Assembly (NCBI GenBank): GCA_937996595.1
Contig: CALKVC010000151.1
Location: 1-11,724, forward strand
Direction of reading: 5' to 3'
Length of the DNA stretch: 11,724 bases
Source: an uncultured Chitinophagaceae bacterium
Lineage (GTDB): Bacteria; Bacteroidota; Bacteroidia; Chitinophagales; Chitinophagaceae
Shown here: positions 6,145 through 11,724 of the stretch, one piece after another
How positions within the stretch are numbered: position 1 is the stretch's first letter
Layout: each line of letters begins with the position of its first letter
Program-made: the position numbers and the translations under genes
Notes under the pieces: generated by a model
Database searches by the model: none
What the model was told of the DNA's origin: nothing
What the model saw: the letters and a program-made list of their open reading frames with translations, nothing else

Positions 6145-7110
6145 TTATTCCGCAACTTTCAAAATAACATTCCCCGTTTTCTCTCCCGATTCCACATATT
6201 TATAAGCCTCCACAATTTGATCTAAATGATATATTCTGTCAATCACCGGTTTGAATGCACCGGATTGCACCAGCTCTTGTAAAAAGATGACATCTTCTTT
6301 TGAAATGGCCGGAAGCGGGAATAATAGCTTTTTTCCACCCCCAATTGGCGTAGTAAGTGCCAGCAAAATATTCACCCCGTTTTTTCCCAGTTCGGTAGAA
6401 ATGTAAATGCCCTTATTCGTAAGCAAAGGCTTACATTGTTTAAAGGAGCTTTTACCCACCGCATCAAAAATGAAATCAAATGTGGTGGTTGTTTTTGTAA
6501 AATCCTGTGTTTGATAGTCAATCACCGTATCGGCACCCAGGGCTTTAACCAGCGCTACATTTTTAGCATTACACACAGCCGTTACCGTTGCCCCGAAATG
6601 TTTTAATAATTGCACGGCTGCAGAACCAATGGCTCCGGTAGCCCCGTACACCAGCACCTGTTGCCCCGGTTTCACTTTGGCTGCCCTGATATCACACAGT
6701 GCATAATGCGCGCCTTCGGTAATGGCAGCTGCAACATCAAAACTTATCCCTTCGGGAATGGTGGTTACAGCATCCGATTCAGCAATGGTCAAATATTCTC
6801 CGTGACCTCCAAACGATTTGTCGTTGAACCCAAAAACCTTGTCGTTTTTGCTGAATGTGGTTACGGCTTTTCCGGTTTCTTCCACCATGCCTGCAAACTC
6901 GCAGCCCAGTATTTGATGTTTTGGCCGGAGCAATCCACTCCAGAAACGGGAAATAAAATATTCTGCACTTCGGAAGCCGGCGTCGGTTCTGTTAACGGTA
7001 GATGCATACACTTTTATCAATATTTCGTTGTCTTTCGGTACCGGTTTAACCACATCTGTTAACCTGGCTACTTCCGGCGGGCCGTATTTTGTGTATATGA
7101 TTGCTTTCAT
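6145..7110 (-). CDS. Zinc-independent MDR oxidoreductase, quinone oxidoreductase-like (NADPH-dependent)
   Basis: This 321-residue protein is a full-length medium-chain dehydrogenase/reductase. The N-terminal GroES-like catalytic domain (about 1-125) opens MKAIIYTKYGPPEV and includes GCEFAGMVEETG, where zinc alcohol dehydrogenases carry a GHE zinc site. That site and the structural-zinc cysteine cluster are absent, so the enzyme belongs with the zinc-free quinone or enone reductases. The Rossmann domain has the cofactor loop VYGATGAIGS (154-163), followed by LGADTVIDYQ and FDFIFDAVG. The C-terminal ending, EKTGNVILKVAE, is typical. Expected chemistry is NAD(P)H-dependent reduction of quinones or activated C=C bonds in the cytosol; the natural substrate cannot be read from sequence. 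No obvious operon partner exists. A decayed copy of its 3' end sits at 4345-4415. Confidence 0.93.
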   Translation of the reverse strand: MKAIIYTKYGPPEVARLTDVVKPVPKDNEILIKVYASTVNRTDAGFRSAEYFISRFWSGLLRPKHQILGCEFAGMVEETGKAVTTFSKNDKVFGFNDKSFGGHGEYLTIAESDAVTTIPEGISFDVAAAITEGAHYALCDIRAAKVKPGQQVLVYGATGAIGSAAVQLLKHFGATVTAVCNAKNVALVKALGADTVIDYQTQDFTKTTTTFDFIFDAVGKSSFKQCKPLLTNKGIYISTELGKNGVNILLALTTPIGGGKKLLFPLPAISKEDVIFLQELVQSGAFKPVIDRIYHLDQIVEAYKYVESGEKTGNVILKVAE

Positions 7111-7431
7111 TTGGAAATTATTGGTTTTAGGCCGGATGCTGTCTCAATAAGAAAAAAATACAGTAACCACAGCGTTTACAAAGTTATGTTCACAAAGTAT
7201 CACAGAGGGAAACCTTAACTTGAAATAAAATTTACCTGGCGGGCTTTGGATACCCCAGTTTAAATCTTCATTCCAGTGTGGTAAGAAAAACCAATCCATG
7301 GTTCGTGACTCAAGAACCATTATATTATAACAGCCACGAATGCACGAGTTCTTTTATTCGTGCATTCGTGGCAACAAATAAAAATTTCAGTATACTACCC
7401 GGCTTTAAAAAATAATTTATCACCCGTCGTA
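7111..7431. other. Intergenic stretch with palindromes, no gene
   Basis: I find no convincing coding frame here. The part nearest the oxidoreductase (about 7165-7210) has a loose series of CACnnAG-like words (ccacagc, cacaaag, cacagag), which resembles degenerate intergenic repeats. A 7-bp hairpin, atggttc/gaaccat, lies at 7298-7320, and a strong inverted repeat lies at 7333-7372. No clear promoter for the minus-strand oxidoreductase was identified. Confidence 0.6.
7333..7372. repeat. Interspersed inverted repeat, intact copy
   Basis: The arm gccacgaatgcacga (7333-7347) pairs perfectly over 15 bp with tcgtgcattcgtggc (7358-7372) around a 10-base loop. A degenerate copy lies at 7983-8022, with looser echoes around 6050-6140 (cttcgtgccttagtggca). 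The copies fit a family of short palindromic elements scattered between genes. It lies 60 bases past the stop of the minus-strand 135-residue gene and could double as a terminator, though it lacks a T-tract on that side. Confidence 0.75.
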
Positions 7432-7839
7432 CTATTTCGCCCGCATCTTATTTCCTTTGGCATCGTGTGTTACTTCTGCCAGGCCAAGCGCTTCCATTAA
7501 AGGCGGAATATACATGCCAAACCGGCCGCGAAGCCCTTTTTTAAGCCCGTACCAGCCGCCGGCAGGATTTTTTTCTGAGCGTCCCCATGCTTCCACCGTA
7601 CCTTCTTTAGCCGGCTTTTGTTCATCGGCGCTGCCCAGTTCCATCCAGTCGCCGTGTTTTTTAAGCATGTTGTGTAAATCGTCCAGGCAGGCCATGTTGT
7701 ACAACAATACCGTTTTGCCAACGGTACAAACCAATACTTCTTTGCCGTCTTTTTCATCGGTATGCATGGTATATTCCGATGACAATGGCGGCGTTTTTAA
7801 AAGCATTGGTTTTTCTTTTGTGCCTATTTTGTATTTCAT
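7432..7839 (-). CDS. Conserved protein of unknown function (135 aa)
   Basis: This soluble-looking protein begins MKYKIGTKEKPMLLKTPPL and has no signal peptide or membrane segment. Notable stretches are SEYTMHTDEKDG, LVCTVGKTVLLY, DDLHNMLKKHGDWMELG, and a dense conserved-looking C-terminal half: GTVEAWGRSE, GGWYGLKKGLRGRFGMY and IPPLMEALGLAEV. I have the impression of a widespread uncharacterised family, possibly DUF6855, but this is from memory and unchecked. No enzymatic motif is evident. A competing plus-strand frame at 7457-7912 encodes an unstructured, Ser/Pro-rich sequence without family features and is taken as a shadow. The ATG at 7839 fits the family-like N-terminus. It stands alone between repeat-rich spacers. 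Confidence 0.85.
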   Translation of the reverse strand: MKYKIGTKEKPMLLKTPPLSSEYTMHTDEKDGKEVLVCTVGKTVLLYNMACLDDLHNMLKKHGDWMELGSADEQKPAKEGTVEAWGRSEKNPAGGWYGLKKGLRGRFGMYIPPLMEALGLAEVTHDAKGNKMRAK

Positions 7840-7982
7840 GTTGATTTTATTTTATGAAATAAAAGGATCATATTTAAGTACTACTAATATAAGGATTTCC
7901 TGTATAGTGTAAGTTCCTGCTGTGTGATTTTAATGTTATGTAGCATGCTTCGTGCCTGGGGAACCATGATGTCATGAAATAA

Positions 7983-8022
7983 GCCACGAATACACGAATG
8001 ATTTTATTTGTGCATTCGGGGC
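7983..8022. repeat. Degenerate copy of the gccacgaa inverted repeat
   Basis: Arms at 7983-7999 and 8006-8022 pair at 14 of 17 positions, with one further G-T wobble. The left arm shares gccacgaat-a-cacga with the intact copy at 7333-7347. Six T residues follow almost at once, giving a terminator-like shape on the plus strand, although no plus-strand gene ends here. Confidence 0.65.
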
Positions 8023-8145
8023 AGTTTTTTCATAGCAATGTCTCCGGCACAGGCGTTGCAGAAAAACATCTTTTTAAAAATAAAGTTGATATGAAAAGGT
8101 CCGCACCCTCAGCGCCACAGACATTGCCTGCAAGTACATAACAAA

Positions 8146-8211
8146 ATTGTTCCGGCGGAACAATAGATGGGTAACCTGAAATGCCAATGCGCTTCCGTTC
8201 CGTAGGAACGG
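8146..8211. repeat. Tandem pair of GTTCC-n3-GGAAC hairpins
   Basis: The first hairpin, attgttcc-ggc-ggaacaat (8146-8164), has an 8-bp stem and a 3-base loop. The second, ccgttcc-gta-ggaacgg (8195-8211), has a 7-bp stem and a 3-base loop. Both share GTTCCGnnGGAAC and lie 48 bp apart. A looser echo, attccttagaaac, follows at about 8235. The pattern suggests a REP-like element. Confidence 0.65.
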
Positions 8212-8472
8212 CTTATGTAATGTTAACAACATGCATTCCTTAGAAACGCTTATCCAAAGCATTTGAGATACATGAAAATGTACCGATGGAATATTTTATA
8301 ACAGTTGTGGAGGGTTCGCGGAATAGGTATGTGTTTTTTTGTAGATGAGGCAGGATTTTTTAATTGCAATAAATTAATCCAATATGCACTTGTATCAGCT
8401 TGCGTTATTACGAGCTGATTTATAATATATTTAGAAGAAAAGAAAAAAATTACTAAAATATTTGGCAAATCC

Positions 8473-8502
8473 AAATTTGTCCGTAAATTTGTCCGTAAAT
8501 TT
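8473..8502 (+). promoter_or_regulatory. 12-bp direct repeats before the methyltransferase start, candidate operator
   Basis: The unit aaatttgtccgt occurs at 8473-8484 and 8485-8496, with a half copy aaattt at 8497-8502. The array ends 10 bases before the ATG at 8513. Tandem sites overlapping a promoter and leader are a typical autoregulator arrangement, and arm-type sites of integrases are likewise short direct repeats. Binding by the methyltransferase's own N-terminal domain is a hypothesis. Confidence 0.5.
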
Positions 8503-8512
8503 AAATCCCCCA

Positions 8513-10741
8513 ATGGTTAATGTAAAATTCTATCTCGACAGTAAAGCTGATAAAAACAAGCTTTTTCCTATTCACCTAGTTCTTCGTCAAAAAGAAGCAC
8601 AGGTAAAAGTCGCTACTGGCGAAAAAATTAAAAAGAAGGATTGGGATAATGCGTCCCAATCTGTAAAAGATAGTTGTTATAACCACAAAGGGATAAATAA
8701 ATTTCTGTCATTCTTAAAAAAAGAAGTTGAAAAACATTTAGAGTCAGCTCCTCATGCTCAACTAACAGATAAAAAAATAAAAGAAAAAATACTTTCGCTT
8801 GTAAACACCCGTAGAGGTAATACAGATGTAAAGATGGTTTGCGAAGTTCAGGAATATTACGAGGGCAAACAAAAAATTACATTTTTGGATTTGTTCGCTG
8901 GAGCTGGCGGATTCAGCGAGGGTTTTTTACAAGCAGAACATGGTAATAAGCTTTATGATTTCTTGTTGGGAAGTGATATAAATGAAAACTGCGAATTAAC
9001 TCACCTTGCACGGTACAATTATCAATTAGGACTTGATGCTGAATTCTTACGACAAGATATTAGTGAGCCGGACTTCCTAGATAATTTAATAAAGAGATTA
9101 AAAGGCAAACAAGTTGATGTTGTTTGCGGTGGACCACCTTGTCAAAGTTTTAGTCTTGCAGGCAAACGAAAGAAATTTGATAAAAAAGATAATTTGTTTG
9201 CACATTACTTAAAAGTTATAAGGCAATTGAGACCCAAGTACTTTGTAATGGAAAATGTAAAAGGAATTCTTACAAAAGAAGAAGGAAGAATACGAGAAAT
9301 GATTTTACAGGAAATCAGGTCTATTGTTGATTTGAAAGAGTTTCACCAGTTAATTCAATTTGTGGCTCAACTAAAACGGCAAGAAAAAGTACAAGCATTT
9401 ATTCTTGATTGTTACAATTTGCGATTGCAATTTGAAACAGCCAATGAAAAGGAAATTGAAGCAATAAAAGAACGATATATTCAGAATGTCGAAAATAAGT
9501 TCAGGGTTCTTACTCCAAAAATTGTTGATTACAAAACCAGCAAAACCGATTCAAGTATTAGTACAATCAGGCACGGGTTTAATTTGCTGAAAAGGGAACA
9601 CGAACTTGCTTATATCAGAAAGAAAGTAATTAATGAAAAAGCATTTTGTGATTTGGATAATGATTTCTTTTATGAAGATTTCAACAACTTTCTAACTGCC
9701 ATAGAATCAGAATCAATTGTTGAACGGGTTAATACAGCTTTTAAAACCCTTAAACCAGCAAGAGAATTTATTAATGATGTAAACGAAATAGTGAAGGCTT
9801 TAGAGATTTATACTTACTCATTTGATGAGTGCATGGATGGATTAACCGAGTTTGTTAAAAAGGCTAAATTAGAAACAGAGTTTAATGAAATCTTATCGCA
9901 CATAAGGCTTTATAAAATTGATGAACCTTTTGTTGCATTGGCTTCAAATTATGGAGTGCCCCAAAACCGGGAAAGAGTTTTATTCATCGGTTGCCGTAAA
10001 GACCAGCCTTTAATTAAGCAAGTACCAGCAACTGTTTCAGGGAAAGAAAAGGTTACAATTTTCGAAGCACTATACGATTTAGATTTTGTAGGAAATGACG
10101 AAGAAAAATTTAATTATGAGAAAGTAGACGTGAAAGCAAAGTACAACGGTACTTCTGGGAAGATGTTATCGTTGGTAAAAAAGAGAACAATTGATGGGAA
10201 GATTGATGAACGTAAAGGAATTACTTATGCTGAGTGGTCAAAAAAAGGCCGCTTGAACGGGAGATTTGCAAATGCCAAGAATCCTTTCTATGTTCGGAAT
10301 TTCGATGAGTTGGAGAATCATTTAACACATATGGTTGCCCCTTTGCATAATCATAAAACAAGTAAACAAAATGATGATGTAATTAAAAGGCTTGATGTTA
10401 TTTTGAGTGCTGGAGATTACGATCTAGCAAAGAATAAATTAAAACAGATTGGTCTTGAATCTGAAAAAAGAAACTATAATGTTTTGAAACCAGATTCACA
10501 AAGCCCAACTGTTATGACAATTGCTGATGATTACATTCACTATTCAAATCCTAGAGCTTTAACCGTAAGAGAGATGGCAAGATTGCAGTCATTCGATGAT
10601 TCTTTTGTTTTCCAAGGGAAACGGTCAACAGGTGGCAATAAAAGGAAAATGGAAGTGCCGCAGTTTACTTTAGTAGGTAATGCAGTACCACCCTTAATGG
10701 CAAGAGCAGTTGCTTTAGAAATCTTGAAGAATATTTCCTAA
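8513..10741 (+). CDS. C5-cytosine DNA methyltransferase with N-terminal integrase-like arm domain
   Basis: The enzyme methylates cytosine C5 in DNA using S-adenosylmethionine and is probably the protective half of a type II R-M system. Residue numbers count from the TTG at 8462; I prefer the ATG at 8513 (residue 18), because the preceding residues merely translate the 12-bp repeats. Residues 19-95 (VNVKFYLDSKADKNKLFPIH, then ATGEKIKKKDW and a helical end) resemble the arm DNA-binding domain of Bacteroidota tyrosine recombinases. The catalytic motifs are complete: I FLDLFAGAGGFSEGF (141-155), IV GGPPCQSF with Cys227, VI ENV (264-266), VIII QNRERV (501-506), IX RALTVREMARLQSF (698-711) and X GNAVPPLMARAVA (739-751). 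The target-recognition region lies at about 511-690. Residues 271-490 are a long charged helical insertion, where roughly 35-50 residues are usual. The gene is AT-richer than its left neighbours and converges with the endonuclease gene. Confidence 0.93.
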   Translation: MVNVKFYLDSKADKNKLFPIHLVLRQKEAQVKVATGEKIKKKDWDNASQSVKDSCYNHKGINKFLSFLKKEVEKHLESAPHAQLTDKKIKEKILSLVNTRRGNTDVKMVCEVQEYYEGKQKITFLDLFAGAGGFSEGFLQAEHGNKLYDFLLGSDINENCELTHLARYNYQLGLDAEFLRQDISEPDFLDNLIKRLKGKQVDVVCGGPPCQSFSLAGKRKKFDKKDNLFAHYLKVIRQLRPKYFVMENVKGILTKEEGRIREMILQEIRSIVDLKEFHQLIQFVAQLKRQEKVQAFILDCYNLRLQFETANEKEIEAIKERYIQNVENKFRVLTPKIVDYKTSKTDSSISTIRHGFNLLKREHELAYIRKKVINEKAFCDLDNDFFYEDFNNFLTAIESESIVERVNTAFKTLKPAREFINDVNEIVKALEIYTYSFDECMDGLTEFVKKAKLETEFNEILSHIRLYKIDEPFVALASNYGVPQNRERVLFIGCRKDQPLIKQVPATVSGKEKVTIFEALYDLDFVGNDEEKFNYEKVDVKAKYNGTSGKMLSLVKKRTIDGKIDERKGITYAEWSKKGRLNGRFANAKNPFYVRNFDELENHLTHMVAPLHNHKTSKQNDDVIKRLDVILSAGDYDLAKNKLKQIGLESEKRNYNVLKPDSQSPTVMTIADDYIHYSNPRALTVREMARLQSFDDSFVFQGKRSTGGNKRKMEVPQFTLVGNAVPPLMARAVALEILKNIS

Positions 10742-11679
10742 AGTCCAAAATATGATAGAGAAGTCCCAGTTTTCAATTCAGAGAGGGATGCTTTAATATC
10801 ATCTCTAATATTTGCATTGAAGCCATTCTGGAAATTATTATTAAATATTTCTTTTAAAGATCTAGCTACATTTTGAACTGTGGGTTTCCCCCAATAATTA
10901 CCACCAGAAAGATGAGTAACTCTTTTTATTTTAACTGAATCACCTTTAAATGTATCCTTTTTATTTGAAGGAACTGTAACAAATGAATAAGTAAACCTAT
11001 TTATTCCTGAAATGGAATAACCGTTTCTACCTATCGAAATATTTCTTCCTGGAAAACCGTTAGCTGAGTATATCATATCCCAAAGCATGGGAATTTGTGC
11101 ATTGTCATTCCAATTAGTTTTGCATTGTATAATACCAATTTCATAATTAGAAAAATCTCTATCGTTAAGATAATTAATTAATTGAGTACTTAATTTTCCT
11201 CTTTCAAAAGTTTTCAATTGATGTTGATTTTTATCAACAACATACAATTGAGTTGTATCAATACTATATTCAGGTTCGTCTGGGAAAACAATTACAGTAA
11301 TATCTGATTCAGTATTACAAGCAAAACTCCCATAATTTACTGTAATCGCATCTTGTATAGGTTTTGGAACTAAACTCATTTTTTTGATAGCAACAGTTCT
11401 AGTTCCAACTGTACATAAGTTAACATACCAGCACACCAAAGATTCCCATGCGGTACCGCCACCCGATAATTCTCCTTGCCCACGACCAGCCCCTCCAGTG
11501 GACTGGAAAATCTCAGATAAATGATCACCTAGGTTAATAATATCATTTTCTGAATAATTAGATCCAAGAATATTTTGAATTGCAGGCCTCCAAGTCTGCC
11601 AGCAAGTTTTTAAGGTTTGGGTGTCAAATAGGCTTTCCACTGCCATTTTTCTAAAGATATCTGGTATTGCTCTATACAT
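10738..11679 (-). CDS. Candidate type II restriction endonuclease (313 aa)
   Basis: I assign this from context plus a plausible active site, not from a recognised family. It converges on a C5 methyltransferase gene and overlaps it by 4 bp at the stop codons, as expected for a restriction partner. Residues 61-93 carry a Gly-rich stretch (TGGAGRGQGELSGGG) and an acidic residue in AWESLVCWYVN (Glu79). The segment NTESDITVIVF (122-132) offers Asp126, and GIIQCKTNWND (182-192) offers Gln185-x-Lys187. Together D...QxK with hydrophobic strands is a known variant of the PD-(D/E)XK nuclease core, as in Mrr-like enzymes. No signal peptide or membrane segment is seen. Cleavage site and product are unknown. 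Low GC matches the methyltransferase and suggests joint transfer. A second ATG at residue 12 is possible, but the upstream -7 box supports 11679. Confidence 0.75.
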   Translation of the reverse strand: MYRAIPDIFRKMAVESLFDTQTLKTCWQTWRPAIQNILGSNYSENDIINLGDHLSEIFQSTGGAGRGQGELSGGGTAWESLVCWYVNLCTVGTRTVAIKKMSLVPKPIQDAITVNYGSFACNTESDITVIVFPDEPEYSIDTTQLYVVDKNQHQLKTFERGKLSTQLINYLNDRDFSNYEIGIIQCKTNWNDNAQIPMLWDMIYSANGFPGRNISIGRNGYSISGINRFTYSFVTVPSNKKDTFKGDSVKIKRVTHLSGGNYWGKPTVQNVARSLKEIFNNNFQNGFNANIRDDIKASLSELKTGTSLSYFGL

Positions 11680-11699
11680 AAATTAAATATTAATTAGAC

Positions 11700-11707
11700 C
11701 AAATATA
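11700..11707 (-). promoter_or_regulatory. Bacteroidota-type -7 box before the endonuclease gene
   Basis: On the minus strand the word TATATTTG fits the Bacteroidota -7 consensus TAnnTTTG and lies 20 bases before the ATG at 11679. The -33 element, expected about 19 bases further upstream, falls beyond the window, so only half of the promoter can be judged. Confidence 0.4.
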
Positions 11708-11724
11708 TGAATGCTATAAGAAAA

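Larger units (their letters stand above)
7840..8461. other. Long intergenic spacer with palindromic repeats, left border of the R-M module
   Basis: No credible gene is visible in this stretch. Minus-strand frames at 8074-8262 and 8250-8513 cross the repeats and look like shadows. It holds a degenerate inverted repeat (7983-8022) and a pair of GTTCCGnnGGAAC hairpins (8146-8211). From about 8330 it becomes AT-rich and leads into the methyltransferase gene. The word TATATTTA at 8426-8433 is close to the Bacteroidota -7 box TAnnTTTG but has no clear -33 partner. Confidence 0.55.

Noticed and set aside
6610..7062. 150-residue plus-strand frame opposite the oxidoreductase
   Set aside because: The minus strand encodes a complete MDR enzyme with a Rossmann motif, so this frame is a shadow.
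6145..7110. Zinc-dependent alcohol dehydrogenase
   Set aside because: The GHE zinc ligands and the structural cysteine cluster are missing; the sequence follows the zinc-free quinone oxidoreductase type.
7457..7912. 151-residue plus-strand frame
   Set aside because: It overlaps the conserved-looking minus-strand protein and is Ser/Pro-rich without domain features.
8462..8512. TTG start for the methyltransferase
   Set aside because: The extra 17 residues only translate the 12-bp repeats (NLSV periodicity); the ATG at 8513 directly precedes the arm-like domain. It is not fully excluded.
8074..8513. Two minus-strand frames (62 and 87 residues) in the long spacer
   Set aside because: They read through the hairpins and through the 12-bp repeats and show no protein-like conservation or start signals.
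8513..8800. Degenerate integrase gene fused by chance to the methyltransferase
   Set aside because: No recombinase catalytic domain follows, and the frame stays open into an intact methyltransferase, so a stable fusion domain is the simpler reading.
8250..11724. R-M controller (C) protein gene
   Set aside because: No small helix-turn-helix gene is present in or before the module within the window; regulation, if any, must come from elsewhere or from the methyltransferase.

Overview
The window looks like a chromosomal contig from a member of the Bacteroidota, probably close to Chitinophagaceae. The evidence is a giant secreted protein with Ig-like repeats and a C-terminal type IX secretion (T9SS) sorting domain, weak Shine-Dalgarno sequences, a TAnnTTTG-type -7 box, and intergenic spaces full of short palindromic repeats. 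The first 49 bases are not genomic. They are an untrimmed Illumina P7/index/read-2 adapter, so the first gene is cut by the contig end and its apparent start codon is an artefact.

Layout. (1) 51-3995 (+): the C-terminal part of a large T9SS cell-surface protein with five Ig-like repeats in alternating A/B form, closed by a strong terminator. (2) 4054-4429: a gene-poor stretch with palindromes, a REP-like double hairpin and a decayed copy of the 3' end of the oxidoreductase gene that lies 1.8 kb away. (3) 4430-5915 (-): an ECF sigma factor gene coupled to a small membrane protein gene, a terminator, then a second small membrane protein with the same C-terminal motif and a 54-residue membrane peptide. 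The sigma gene and the second small-protein gene share the promoter-like pattern TAAAGTAA-N14-CGTC at matching distances from their likely starts. This suggests a self-contained, autoregulated ECF regulon. (4) 6145-7110 (-): a zinc-independent MDR (quinone oxidoreductase-like) enzyme. (5) 7432-7839 (-): a conserved protein of unknown function. Its flanks carry interspersed inverted repeats.

(6) 8513-11679: a visibly AT-richer two-gene module that reads as a type II restriction-modification system. A C5-cytosine DNA methyltransferase (+) and a candidate PD-(D/E)XK-like endonuclease (-) converge, with stop codons overlapping by 4 bp. The methyltransferase is unusual. It begins with a domain resembling the arm-type DNA-binding domain of Bacteroidota tyrosine recombinases, and it carries about 180-220 extra residues between motifs VI and VIII. 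Just before its ATG lie 2.5 copies of a 12-bp direct repeat, where an operator would be expected. An arm-domain methyltransferase that reads its own promoter repeats is the most interesting hypothesis here, and it is untested.

No tRNA, rRNA, CRISPR array, transposase or integrase gene was found.
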